Origin: Leptobrachium leishanense
Taxonomy: Eukaryota; Chordata; Amphibia; Anura; Megophryidae
Length of the DNA: 64,000 nt
Direction: 5' to 3'
Assembly (NCBI GenBank): GCA_009667805.1
Contig: CM019064.1
Span: 76,072,400 to 76,136,399 of the forward strand
Shown here: positions 35,643-46,771 of the stretch, in pieces
Position numbering within the stretch: the first letter of the stretch is position 1
Layout: every line of letters starts with the position of its first letter
Notes under the pieces: model-generated
Database searches by the model: none
Seen by the model: the letters and a program-made list of their open reading frames with translations, nothing else
Told to the model about the DNA's origin: nothing
Program-made: the position numbers and the translations under genes

Positions 35643-36356
35643 GGGCTCTATTGCATTCCTCGCGCATCATTTGCGCGAGTACAAAACCATTTGCGCAGAA
35701 CGTCGTATTACGACGTTCGTGCAAACGATGCGCGTTAACGTCCAACGCGAGTGACCCTGCGCAAACCCAGCGCGAGCCCAAGTTCGTGTGCGCATCCCAT
35801 ACTTAACACTGTGAGCGCCAATGCGTTAGTGCGCTGGTATCGGATGGTATTCTAATCTTCACGCAACTAAAGTTTGCGCGCATTTTCGTAACATCTTTAA
35901 AAAGCAGGTGGTAACTGTAAATGTGATCGTTCTGGGCTAAACAAAATACACCAGCAGGAAAAAAAAATACAGCGCAGTACAGTTACACATTCTACACATA
36001 CCCAAACAATAAAATTTATAGATTGTGTCATTGTTAATTTTTTCTTTATTTGGCTGGTGGTTGTTAACTTTTTTTTTTCATTTTTTTAGTTTGTAAATAT
36101 TTTATTGGAAATGGGTGATTAATGTTGGCTGAATCACGTGACAAATCCCGTGACAAAACAGTCTGCCCACCGATTCCTGCACGCAACGTTCATTTACGAA
36201 CGACTTTGCGTGTCGGATTTGCACACGAAAAATCTTGAAGGATGAAAAAATGCGCTCTGATCGTAATACCACGTTAATTTTCACGCGATAACGCTTTTTG
36301 TGCACAAAAAAATTGCGCTGCGCGAGCGCAATTGCGCAGAGAATGTAATAGGGCCC
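35643..36356. mobile_element. GC-rich MITE with AAT duplication (Harbinger-like)
   Basis: The ends GGGCTCTATTGCATTCCTCG and (reversed) GGGCCCTATTACATTCTCTG are flanked by AAT on both sides. The interior is rich in GCGC and CGCAAA words. It is the undisrupted relative of the MITE split by the provirus (12171 and 29514-30125). Confidence 0.75.
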
Positions 36357-37219
36357 AATGTGTGTTGTGCGCCAAGACACAAAGATGGGTGTCAAAGTTC
36401 AACCAAATAACACAAAAATTAGGAAAAAAATGGTTTTGCAATAACAGCACATAGAGGTGATCATGTAAAAGGAATTAAGAGGCTTAAACATGGTCAAGCA
36501 CCCTATGATGGACTACCTGATGGACTACCTGAAATGTATTAGCACTTGAATAAATACACCAAATAATCACTCTGAACCATCTCTGTTCTGCTCTGGTTTA
36601 TGAGAAGATTATGGTTTGAAAAAAAGCTAATTTCTGACAGATACATGCTAAATCTTAATGCTTTGAGCAGTGCTTTAAAAAATGTTGCCAATAAGTCAAA
36701 TTAACAGAATTTCAGGACTGAAAAATATAATTACAGCACTTCCTTTAGAATACTGACCTCGATTAATTATTTGAGTCCAGTCTGACATCCTACAAATTCT
36801 GAACATTAAAAGGGAACGGTATCCTACACTGCAAGACACTTTGAAGAATTATTATGTGAACCAGTAGTGGCCGCATTACTCCAATAGGATGAAGGTTAAC
36901 AGAAGCACATAAACAGATAATGGCTTGATTGCAGATACAGTTGAGCTTGAGCTCCAGGCAGAAGAGACAATTAAATCCCAAATCACATTACATTATGAGT
37001 TTCATATAAGGAGATCAATCTTAATGACTAGGATCTAAAATACAGTGGAACAAATCCTTCAATTAATAATTTGGCATTATTTGGCTTCGAAGATAAATCC
37101 AATTGGTCTGTTTGTTAACTACTTCACAATCACAACCACTTTGTAACATAGCTGCAAGAGATTGACATTACTATAATCAGCTCTATAGAGTCAAGATTTT
37201 CTGCAGCTTTTTCCTTACT
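36357..37219. other. No recognisable gene or repeat
   Basis: Ordinary AT-rich sequence. Apart from a short imperfect duplication (CCCTATGATGGACTACCTGATGGACTACCTG at 36501-36531, a 13-bp tandem) nothing stands out. Confidence 0.55.
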
Positions 37220-37223
37220 TTAA

Positions 37224-37640
37224 CCCTTTTGCTGCTGAACCATTTCATCCCTGTGTGCTAAGCTCATTTTGTCCATTTTTTACTCGCCACGTATAAGCGC
37301 TACTTGAAGTCACGTTTTATTATAGAACCCAGACAAATTATATATCGCTTTCAGTAGACTTAGAAGATTCAAAACATATCATTACGGTATGTATATGTCA
37401 CGTCGCAATGTTATATCATAAAATATAAAAAAAGGCGTACTTTTTTATTCAGATTTTAATTATTTACAGGATGCAAGTTTTCCATGTTTTATCATCAAAC
37501 CTTTAAAAAATATCTGACAATTTTAACCAAAATTTAAAAAACTTTGTATTTTTGGTGCATTGTGTTTCATGACTACATTGAGTGTGTAAAATGCTGAGTG
37601 TGGAATTGCTTTTTATTTTTAAAAAGTACACAATATTCCA
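37224..37640. mobile_element. TTAA-element fragment, copy C (left end only)
   Basis: TTAA at 37220-37223, then CCCTTTTGCTGCTGAACC. The family block CAGACAAATTATATATCG and the following AT-rich part are recognisable, and similarity fades after about 37500. The right terminus is not found. Confidence 0.65.
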
Positions 37641-37671
37641 AAACCAAGGAAGAAGGCTAGATAAGTATTGT

Positions 37672-38060
37672 AACAGATCTCCGTACCCTGGCTGGGTCAC
37701 ATTGTCACAGCCCACGCCGCCGCACAGGAAGAAGGGCAAATCCGGTACTGCTCTGCCATAACCTGGCAGTATCATTCATGCCCTGCCCTTATTGGCTCAG
37801 GTCTCCCCTGCTAACACTGACCTGATTCCACGGGTGCTCCCTGTTAGTACCTGAATTTACCATTTAAGGAAGGCACACCCCTTCCTCCAATGCTTCTGCA
37901 TTGTGTTTGTTCAGTTTGTGTCTTACCTGTCCAGAAGCTAGCTGCTTACTACTGTCTCCGGTGTTCCAGACGCCCTTGGATTTGTCTTTCTCAAACCTGC
38001 TTGTCTTCCGCCTGCACTACAGACCTGCGCTGTTTGGATAACCCCTTTGTGTCTGTGACT
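37672..38060 (+). repeat. LTR-like sequence
   Basis: GC-rich island with GTAACAGATCTCCG at its start, a CTTATTGGCTC (CCAAT-box-like) element near 37788, and a pyrimidine-rich tail. The layout resembles vertebrate Ty3/gypsy LTRs, but I see no TG...CA pair or target duplication, so this is tentative. Confidence 0.3.
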
Positions 38061-39147
38061 TAATTAGACCAGGGACAGATAATTGGATTAACTCTGGTCC
38101 CCAAGAAGTATTGTGCAACATTCCAACAAATCAGGACAATAGTGGATTGTGAGGATAAACAGGGGACTCAGATTATACAGTATCTAATAATAGGGGAGTT
38201 TTTGCCAAACAAAACAGATAAAGAAAGACCACTCCAACCTTTAATTTATGTAAACATATTCTAGATAGGTGGAGTTGGAAACGGCTACAGTGACCCACAC
38301 AGTAATAATCCTATTAGCAGATAGTAACAGATAAACATAGACAATAACAGTATTCATGCGAGCACAGACGCCACAAACACCCTTCACCTTGAATTGTAGG
38401 CACAAGGTGGCTTCAACATAGAAGAAGGCAGGGAAACAATATAGAACGTTAGGCCTGCACCTCCCAAATGCATCTCTAGGTCCATGTACCCCAAGTTCAA
38501 ACTGACTCTCGACACAAGAATAGTCTGTTATTTCCTAATTTTTATCTTTAATTAATAATGGTTCACAAAATGGTAAAAAAGTTTTACTTTGTTCTATTTT
38601 TCTTTTTTTACATTCTAAGTGGTCATCATGACTCCAAAGGCCTTTCCAATGATAGTTCACTTGACCTTTTAGGACTTAGAGAAGTGGATATATAATAATC
38701 CCACACAACCCCTCTTCCCAAATTCTGTCCAGCTATGCAGGACTTAAGGGGGGATTTCTGAGGTCAAGATGCCAGCTCACTCCAACGAATGACCTGACCC
38801 ATCCATTCTTTCTATGGGCCGATCACCCAGTAAAAGAGCAAGGCTGCCAGGGGAAAAAAATCGTCCAGTGAGTAACGAACAGGAGACATGGGGAGAATTG
38901 CCTGCAATCCTTAGAGAAAATAGATGATATTCCCCAAATATTCTTTTGTGCTCAAGTGGTTATATAATGTGGAAGCAAAACTAGCAAGATGACAATCAAA
39001 TAATAAAAGAGAAACCAGAGGAATAAAGGGCTCTGCTCAGATGAGCTATATTATTATTACCATCATCGTTTATATAGCGCCAACAGTTTCCACAGCGCTT
39101 TTACAACTAATAGAAATGAACAGCCATTTGTTAACCAAACAAAACCA
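38061..39147. other. Unrecognised; short 'tttatatagcgcc' repeat near its end
   Basis: 39050-39110 has ATTATTATTACCATCATCG followed by TTTATATAGCGCC and CACAGCGCTTTTACAA, a short copy of the dispersed family at 2893 and 11745. The rest gives no signal. Confidence 0.45.
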
Positions 39148-39151
39148 TCAA

Positions 39152-39559
39152 CCCTTTCACTACCAAGTGTTTTTTTGGAAAATACATTTTTATTATTGAT
39201 ACAGTAAGAATATCCAAGATATTTTTTACTGTAATAACCTACTTGTCAGGCAGATGTTGCCATCTGCTGGTCAAATTAATTTACTAAAGTTCAGGGCTCT
39301 GTGAAGGATTAGTTGTGGAAAAGTCCATCAGAGTCATTCACCAGCTGGTTTTAAAAAGTGTTCGAACCTCAAATGTCATGCCTATGGTGCTAAAACTTTA
39401 AAGGCATGTTCGGGAGCCCAAATGCAAACAAAATCCATTTGCAAGAAACAAATTTATTTTGGTTTTGTACTGCTGAGCTGCAGATCGAGATAACTCAATA
39501 TAGGGCACCTGATGGTGCCTTTGAAGACCTGAGTTTTCCTGATCTCAGCAGTGAAGGGG
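39152..39559. mobile_element. Short TTAA-type MITE, copy E
   Basis: The left end is CCCTTTCACTACCAAGTG after TCAA, one change from TTAA. The right end (reversed) is CCCCTTCACTGCTGAGATC, followed by TTAA at 39560-39563. At 408 bp it is the smallest member here and lacks the GC-rich hairpin region. Confidence 0.7.
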
Positions 39560-39851
39560 TTAAACACCATCCTACTCCACTTAAATAGCTTACATAAAAT
39601 ATTTAGAATATAATACTGTGAAAAGAAACAAACTAGACACAAGACCATAATAACATTCATACTAAGAATATTTAATGAATGCTAAGATATTACTTACAAC
39701 TACCCTATAAATGGGCAAATCACTCCCATAGAAGCCTCTTTCCCTAGTGCTGAGTATATCCAGTCCAGCACATTTACCGCAGTATGGTATCTGCAAAAGA
39801 ACGGAGCTGTGAGGTTTTGGTGGGCCAGTGTCACGACCCTGGCCTAGCATA

Positions 39852-41470
39852 CAGTTGTGTTCAAAATTATTCAACCCCCACTGAAATTGAGTGTTTTGGC
39901 CAGTTTGACATTGATTTTGATCATTCAGTCATCTTGCTTACAATTAAATCAAAGAGGCACGTGTAGGTCAGACAAATATAACATAACATTTATAATGAAA
40001 TAACCACAAATGTCTTTTCTGTGCTCACATCATTATCAGTTTTATTCAACCCCCAAGTGACATTCAATCTTAGTACTTAGTACAACATCCTTTTACAGTT
40101 ATAACAGATTTTAAACCTGAAGCATAGCTTGACACAAGTGTCTTGCAGTGATCTACGGGTATCTTCGCACATTCTTCATGGGCAAAAGCCTCCAGTTCAG
40201 TCACATTCTTAGGCTTGCGCACTGCAACTGCTTTCTTTAAGTCCCACAAGAGGTTCCCAATCGGATTTAAGTCAGGTGACTGCGATGGCCACTCCAAAAT
40301 GTTCCAGCCTTTAATCTGCAACCATGCTCTAGTGGACTTGGAGGTATGCTTGGGATCATTGTCCTGTTGAAAGGTCCAACGTCTCCCAAGCCTCAGGTTT
40401 GTGACGGACTGCATCACATTGTCATCCAATATCTCCTGGTACTGAAGAGAATTCATGGTACCTTGCACACGCTGAAGCTTCCCTGTACCTGCAGAAGCAA
40501 AACAGCCCCAAAGCATGATTGACCCCCCCCGCCATGTGTCACAGTAGGCAAGGTGTTCTTTTCTTCATATGCCTTGTTCTTCCTCCTCCAAACATAGCGT
40601 TGATCCATGGGCCCAAACAGTTCTAATTTTGTTTCATCAGTCCACAGAACACTATCCCAAAACTTCTGTGGTTTGTCCACATGACTTTTGGCATACTGCA
40701 GTCGACTCTTCTTATTCTTTGGAGACAGCAAGGGGGTGCGCCTGGGAGTTGTGGCATGGAGGCCTTCATTACGCAGTGTGCGCCGTATTGTCTGAGCTGA
40801 AACTTCAGTACCCACATCTGACAAATCTTTTCTCAGTTCCTCAGCAGTCACACGGGGACTTTTCTCCACTCTACGCTTCAGGTAGCGCACAGCAGTCGAA
40901 GTCAGCATCTTCTTTTGCCACGACACAGGTAGCGTTTCAACAGTGCCCTTTGCCTTGAATTTGCGAATGATGCTTCCTATGGTCTCTCTTGGTATGTTTA
41001 ACATCTTTGCAATCTTCTTATAGCCATTGCCCTTCCTGTGAAGAGTAATCACCTCTTCTCTTGTCTTCCTGGACCATTCTCTTGACTTCACCATGTTTGT
41101 AACCACACCAGTAAATGTCTAGAAGGAGCTGAGTATCACAGTCATTTTAAAGCTGCCTAATTGGTGCTTATTATGCTTTATTGCTGCTCCGTGACATCCA
41201 CAGGTGTTTTCAATACCTGATTGAAAACACTTGAATGAACCTCTGTTCTTCAGAGTTGTAGTCTTTAAGGGGTTGAATAATTGTGTCAATGAAGAATTCA
41301 CAAAAGAAACATTTACTACTGTATTACAAAACCAATTGATGTCATTTTAGTTGCATATGGTTCTTTAAAAAGTCCTTGTAGGATTTCATTCTGAATACAA
41401 TTACAAATGTACACTAAATTCCCTAAAACCCTTTACAGCATTGGGGGTTGAATAATTTTGAACACAACTG
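39852..41470 (-). mobile_element. Tc1/mariner-family transposon, copy 2 (inactive)
   Basis: 1619 bp flanked by TA (39850-39851, 41471-41472), with the same CAGTTGTGTTCAAAATTATT ends as copy 1 and closely similar along its whole length, in opposite orientation. It is inserted in the solo-LTR-like unit. Confidence 0.97.
40070..41094 (-). pseudogene. Tc1-like transposase, frameshifted and lacking the catalytic Glu
   Basis: Colinear with the intact copy at 15534-16556. The glycine-box G-run has 8 G instead of 6 (40513-40520 on the plus strand as C8), a +2 frameshift near codon 190. Further on, the catalytic glutamate block reads NPIGNLLW where the intact copy has NPIENLWW, an E-to-G change. Near residue 60 two compensating single-base indels turn GRGRKK into a PVSWQKK stretch, removing the AT-hook-like linker. 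It therefore cannot encode an active transposase. Confidence 0.95.
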
Positions 41471-42195
41471 TATGTGCAGAAGTGTGGGTGTGAGCCCAAG
41501 ATGCAGTAAGTATAGCAGATAGGCAGGATACAGGGTAACAGGGTTTATTTGTAGCAACAAATAGACACGAAATCATACATAAGGCTCAGAATAAAACCAT
41601 AGGAGGCGGCTAGGGGTAGTGGGAATGTGAGAACTGGATAAATACAATACAAAGGAAACAGAGAACATATATTCCAGGCAATACAGATGAAGCAGGCAAA
41701 AGGGCAATCAGGGTTGAGCAAGGGTCTGGTACACAGGTAGTCAAGCAATATAACAGAGGGGTACAGGGAGGCAAAGGAGGATACCGGTAATGAATGATAA
41801 TGTCCAGGAATTAGCAGAGGGAAGGCAGGAAAGTCTTTGGATCAGAGGGGTTTCAGGCAAGGATCTCTGGGAGGCAGGTCTGCACTAGCTAAGCTAGGAA
41901 CCTCAATGAGGAAGCGCGTGGGATAAGGGGCGTAGCTTCCTCTTATGCAGGACTCATCAGGCGGGATCAACTGCAGGTGAGGTTTCTGGTCCAGAATGCA
42001 AATCAGAGTCCAGGAATGAGCATGGTTCAACATAAAGTCCTGGAACCTGCATAGTTCATGCAGGATGTGATGTGAAAGAAGGGGTGCCAGGGGGTCAGGG
42101 TGAACAGGTCCTGACAAGCAGCATAATTCTACTGATTAAATTCACATAATGGTCCAAGGACCTTGCCCTCTTACCAGCTCTCCTCTGATCTAGAC

Positions 42196-42378
42196 CAGCG
42201 GTTCCCAACTGCGGTCCTCAAGTACCCCCAACAGGTTAGGTTTTCCAGATATCTGAAGCACAGCACAGGTGATATGATTTGCTGCTCAGTGATTGCAGGA
42301 TTCAGTCTGCATTTCCCAAGGTGATCTATAAACCCTGACCTGTTGGGTGTACTTGAGGACCGCGTTTGGGAACCACTG
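42196..42378. mobile_element. 183-bp hAT-type MITE
   Basis: The ends CAGCGGTTCCCAACTGCGGT and (reversed) CAGTGGTTCCCAAACGCGGT are inverted repeats. The flanking octamers ATCTAGAC (42188-42195) and AGCTAGAG (42379-42386) agree at six of eight positions, as expected of an aged hAT duplication. Confidence 0.88.
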
Positions 42379-42811
42379 AGCTAGAGGATAACTAAACATA
42401 GGCTTCTGTAAAATATGGCAACGCTCGAGTTAATAATGTTTCACTTGGCCTGGTGTCATTTTTGGAAAAAATGTAGATTAAAAAGTACTTAAATTTTAAC
42501 GGGTTAATCCATCCAGAGTCTTGTGCTCCTTCCAAATAATTAAAAACGTCTGCTTCTGTCGAAGAGGGTTCGTATACCACGATCTCTTCAAACAGCAGAA
42601 AATGGTTCGTATGGCATGATCTTTTCAAACGGCAATACAGCTCCTCAATGGGTCATGTAATGTAGGGAGTGTATATCCCAAAGACATACTGTATAAAGGA
42701 GAAAAATCCAATAGTGTTATACCCTTTATTTAATGGGTTTCCTGCTAAAAACATGTAAATACGTACAAAATTGTAAGTGGGCTGTTGATCTCAGAAATGA
42801 TCTCACCCACC

Positions 42812-42867
42812 CATTGAAAAACACAACCGCGTCTCACGGGGTTGAGACGCGGTTGTGTTTTTCAATG
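42812..42867. repeat. Perfect 25-bp hairpin at the centre of the foldback element
   Basis: Arms 42812-42836 (CATTGAAAAACACAACCGCG and onward) and 42843-42867 are exact reverse complements with loop CGGGGT. The right arm supplies part of the target site of the neighbouring LINE-mobilised insert. Confidence 0.95.
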
Positions 42868-42871
42868 CTTT

Positions 42872-44319
42872 TTTTTTTTTTATAATTCTTTATTTTAGAA
42901 TTTTTAGCAGAAACATCAAGAAATCAACAGTGTAAGTGAGCCACGCAGGGCCACATAACATCTGAGTAGCTACCGAGCCATAAAAATAATAAACACACAG
43001 GAACATAAAGCAATGGGTCACAAACGTAAAAGCAGGTAGATGGCATCGTGGCACAAAATCTCAACGGCAATGTCCCCGGCCAGAGACATCCATTACTCAG
43101 CCATAATAATAATAAAAAAAAATAAAAAATAATAAAAAGGTAAAGTAAAGAAAAATAATGCAAATGTCCACAGAGACGTCGCAGTAAAGAAATTAAAGAT
43201 AAGGGAAAGGAGGTGGTTCAAAGAGATATCAGAAGGGGGGGGCATGCAAAAAAAAATCTGCAGAATGTCGAAAAGCTGGGGGGAGGGGGTTATAGCGAAA
43301 GGCATCAAAAATGCTTCAGAAGAGTGAGAATGTCCAGAACGAAAGCGAGGGGGTCATCAACAAGTGTAAATGTCGCACGCGAGAGTCCACGAAAAAACTC
43401 TCAACCAGTGTCCCGGAAAGGTAACGGCGACAATGCAGGCAGGGAGAAGCCAAGCAGGCCCGGCCAGACAGCAGACGGAGGCATGGCAAAATAAATCAGA
43501 ACCGGCCGGTCAGGCAAGCTCCTGCCACGACCATCGCCAGGAGCGCGGGACAGGGCCGCAGGCAGAGTCGGGGTAGGGGACAGCAAAAAAGCGTCAAACG
43601 GAGGTATCCTCGCGAATTTTACGTGGGAGAGGTCCGTTGCCTCCAGGCTCCGGTCGATGCCACCAGCACATCTGCCAGCTCCATCCGGGTGAGCGTTCCT
43701 CGGCAGATAGGCCACTCAGAGACGCACAGCGGGGACAGCTCCATCGGCTCGACGGGCAGCCGCGCCGGGGGAGTCAGCTCCCCGCTCGCATCCTGCAGCA
43801 CTCCGACCTCCTCCTCACATTCGCGTACCTCAGTGTCAGGCTGTTCGTCCCCAGATACACTGCTGTGTGAGGCCTCGACTTCCCGGCCAGAACGCAGCAC
43901 GGCCATAACCCGGCGCACATCGCCTCGTGTCATCGGGCGTCCATCATCCTCCAGCAGCTGCAGCAAGATGTCCAAAACGTCCGGGGGATGGGGGCCCTCC
44001 GTCTCCCTGGTCTTTGTCATGGCACTTTGCAGGTTCAGGGCACTCGCTGTAAGCCCGCCAGGAGACAACAGACGGCATGATGTAGGCCGCAAGATGGCCG
44101 CCAGCACCACACTTCAGCCAGGGAAGATGACCAGCGAGCAAGTCTCTCTCGACCGGAGGGGAGAAACGGGCTCCGGACAGCACACACCCGGTGGCCAGCC
44201 GCTCAGGAGCCCCCAGGAAAGGGTTTCAGTGGGTAAAACAAGCAAAAATATCCCCAGGGAGAAGGAATCACCACGGAGCTCAAACAGGATGCGACCTCTC
44301 CCTCCAGCAGCCGGCCACC
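42872..44319 (-). mobile_element. LINE-mobilised insertion with A-tail and 15-bp target duplication
   Basis: GTTTTTCAATGCTTT is directly repeated at 42857-42871 and 44320-44334. On the minus strand the insert ends with an AATAAAG signal followed by an A-run (T-run at 42869-42881 on plus), so it was made by target-primed reverse transcription. It is 1.45 kb with a GC-rich 5' part (44319 to about 43500) and an AT-rich 3' part. No reverse transcriptase is present. It shares TGGCCCTGCGTGGC with the LINE tail at 53900-54475, so it may be an internally deleted member of that family. A processed host transcript is the alternative. Confidence 0.85.
43619..44020 (-). CDS. Uncharacterised 133-codon frame in the LINE-mobilised insert
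   Basis: It starts at an ATG (44018-44020, MTKTRETEGPHPPD) and runs 133 codons. The product is acidic, with a possible helix at VLDILLQLLEDDGRPM and a proline/serine-poor C-terminus (RMELADVLVASTGAW). I do not recognise a family. Its place near the 5' end of an A-tailed insert suggests it could be the N-terminal part of a LINE ORF1 or the coding start of a retrocopied host mRNA. The opposite strand also has a long frame (43623-44378), a reminder that GC-rich DNA stays open by chance. The call is weak. Confidence 0.3.
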   Translation of the reverse strand: MTKTRETEGPHPPDVLDILLQLLEDDGRPMTRGDVRRVMAVLRSGREVEASHSSVSGDEQPDTEVRECEEEVGVLQDASGELTPPARLPVEPMELSPLCVSEWPICRGTLTRMELADVLVASTGAWRQRTSPT

Positions 44320-44449
44320 GTTTTTCAATGCTTTGTAGTCTTTGGGATATACACTCCCTACATTACATGATCCGTTGAGGAGCTGTATTGCCGTTTGAAA
44401 AGATCGTCCCATACGAACCATTTTCTGCTGTTTGAAGAGATCGTGGTAT

Positions 44450-45302
44450 TGTGACGTCCAGGGAGGCAGGCAGGAGGACCCTGGAGGAGCTGTTCTGCCT
44501 GGCTGGGTACCAGGAACTCCGGTGGCACCTGGCGTGTCTGCAACCAATCAGGGGGCGGGACGCACCCTGATGACTCGGCACCGCCGAGCTTCAAAGCAGG
44601 AGCGCGCGCATTAGCCCTTGCCTTGTCGTGGACTCACATTCCCCGCATCGCTGCTGTATTTAGTTCGTATATCCGTTGCTGACCTTGCTATCTCTGAGAA
44701 CCCGATTTGTTGCCGATTTCTGCTTGTTTACTGACCACTCTCTCTCTTACTCCCTGTCTGTACTGCTGCCTTCTGCCGCTGTTACTACGGGTAACATCCA
44801 ATCTTACCACCTATACGGTAGCGCAGTACAAAGTGTTCTTTCATTGCTGACCCAGGTTTTGGTTAAACGATTACGCTCTCTGTGTTTCTGTCTGGCGCAT
44901 ATGTTACTGGTGCGATATACTATAGCGCAGTACAAAGTATCCTTTCATTGCTGACCCAGGGTTTGGTCAAACGAATAAGCTCTGTGTTTCTGTCTGGTGC
45001 ATATGCGTTATACTATAGCGCAGTACAAAGTACCTGTACATTGTTGTACCGGTTTTTGTTTTCACAACCATTCTTGCTCTGTATCCCTGTCTGGTAATTC
45101 CGCTGCCTATCGCTCAAAGTGTGTACTGCATATATCTACCGCATACTCTTGCACAGTATACACCAATCATATCTCTGTTTGCACTTTTCCTGGCCTGTGT
45201 GGCTGCTAGTGGTTAGGGTTAGCGGTCCCGACCATTCTAAGGATCCGGAGGGCTAGAGGTCTGTTGCCAGGATCCTACAGGTCTGTCCCGGGGATCGTCA
45301 GA
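44450..45302 (+). mobile_element. Solo LTR inserted in arm 2 of the foldback element
   Basis: The 5-bp direct repeat GGTAT (44445-44449, 45303-45307) brackets an 853-bp unit starting TGTGACGTCC and ending TCGTCAGA. Arm 1 of the foldback gives the uninterrupted version of the site. Internally, units with AGCGCAGTACAAAG recur near 44820, 44924 and 45018. The fragment at 10010-10385 is related. The layout is typical of a Ty3/gypsy-type solo LTR, but the family assignment is inference. Confidence 0.75.
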
Positions 45303-45409
45303 GGTATACGAACCATCTTCGACAGAAGCAGACGTTTTTAATTATTTGGAAGGAGCACAAGACTCTGGATGGATTAACCCGTTAAAATTTAAGTACTTTT
45401 TCATCTCCA

Positions 45410-46771
45410 TTTGTGTCTTTTGAGAGTATATCCATTCTAGCGCGACACCACCACACACCTTTGCATTTTGTTATTCTGATTATAGTGGATATCAGGGTGG
45501 TGTGTGCAGCTAATTCTGCACAGGTGCAGTTGGTATAAACCCTTTTTTTTGCTCATTTGTGGAACAGGCTCTCTTAAATACAGGTGTCTGGGTTCCATTT
45601 AAATACTAATGCATTATTTTCACAGACCACTTGAGTCTAATCAGTTAATGCGTGCATTGCAATTAAATAGCATGCAGTAATTTATTACCGTATACTGATC
45701 CAATTTGAGCTAACTTTTCATTCATGTCAACATATCCCAATCGATTTCAGAAGAATGAACATATCAATTCATGAATAATACATGGCACAAATCCATAGGA
45801 GCTCACGTGCAGATACGAACATCCATTATTTTCAGCAAAGAGTTAAACATTTCATTAGTAATTGCTTCTTCATGAAAAAAATAAAGTATTGGATGCATAG
45901 TTAACACTTAATATAGCAAATTTGCATAAAGATTGTTATCATAAATTAACAGATTATCATAATGTAAATTTGCTCATTTTAAATTTCATATATTTATCCC
46001 TTACGGAAATATTTCTGGGATGAAAGGTGTTAAATTCTATAAGAAGTCTTTTATTTATTTCTACTGATGCTAATGATGTTATTAGCAATGTAGCTTCCAA
46101 ATAAGGGCACCAGAATATAAAAATAATATCTGTACAATCATGTAAATTACAGTAACACCTTGTATCTGTACTTTACAGGGATATTCGGTTATTATAACCC
46201 ACTGAATCTTATCCCTGTATAGAAATGAGTTACCTTAGAGATCTCCCTATATTCTGCCCTCTTCTTGACTGTTGTAATACAGCAGTAAAGTTTGCTGAGT
46301 ATTTTGTTTTAGTGAGGATTGGGGTTGCTCCAAGCAGATCATTACAGCAGAACAGGTTGATAGGTTTCGTGTGATCTCATAGATAAATTCACTTCTCCTG
46401 GAGAACACTAATCTCGCATTATAGAAGGTATGCAAATTGGAGCTAATATGCTAATTTTAATTTTCCTTTGAAGAGTATCTGAATGCAAAATCGTATACAC
46501 ACATTTCTGCTAGTGAAAAGGTTTATCATTGTATATGTGCTTGCTTGGCCACGGTCTTGTCAACCTCTTCCTGTTGTATTACTTTTGTTTGGATAAACTA
46601 TTATTGACAGGATTAATGACATTGTCCAAATCTGAGAAATGTGATGGCTTTTAGTGGAAACCGCTTTTAATGGTCAATTGATCCATCTAGTCATTCTTTC
46701 CCAATTCAAATAATAGACACTTTTTCCATATATTCATAAGGCTTTCTCCATAAATAAATAATTAAATATAT
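45410..46771. other. No recognisable gene or repeat
   Basis: AT-rich sequence, frames under 65 codons, no motif. Confidence 0.55.

Larger units (their letters stand above)
39829..42116 (-). mobile_element. Solo-LTR-like unit split by Tc1 copy 2
   Basis: Read on the minus strand it begins TGTCAGGACCTGTTCACCC (42116) and ends GGGTCGTGACA (39829), a TG...CA pair with matching ends. Without the Tc1 insertion it would be about 670 bp. The flanks GCCAG and AGCAG agree at only three of five positions. An LTR is the best guess; a MITE is possible. Confidence 0.4.
42481..45403. mobile_element. Long inverted-repeat (foldback) element carrying two later insertions
   Basis: Arm 1 (about 42481-42684, AAGTACTTAAATTTTAACGG through GGATATACACTCCC reversed) is repeated in reverse as arm 2, split into 44337-44449 and 45303-45403 by a solo LTR. 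The spacer holds a 25-bp hairpin and a LINE-mobilised insert. Removing the insertions leaves roughly a 0.6-kb foldback with 0.2-kb arms. No ORF and no classical TIR superfamily signature were found. Confidence 0.8.

Noticed and set aside
43623..44378. 251-codon plus-strand Ser-rich frame
   Set aside because: Opposite to the direction of the A-tailed insert and serine-rich from GC-rich composition. It crosses the target duplication into the foldback arm.
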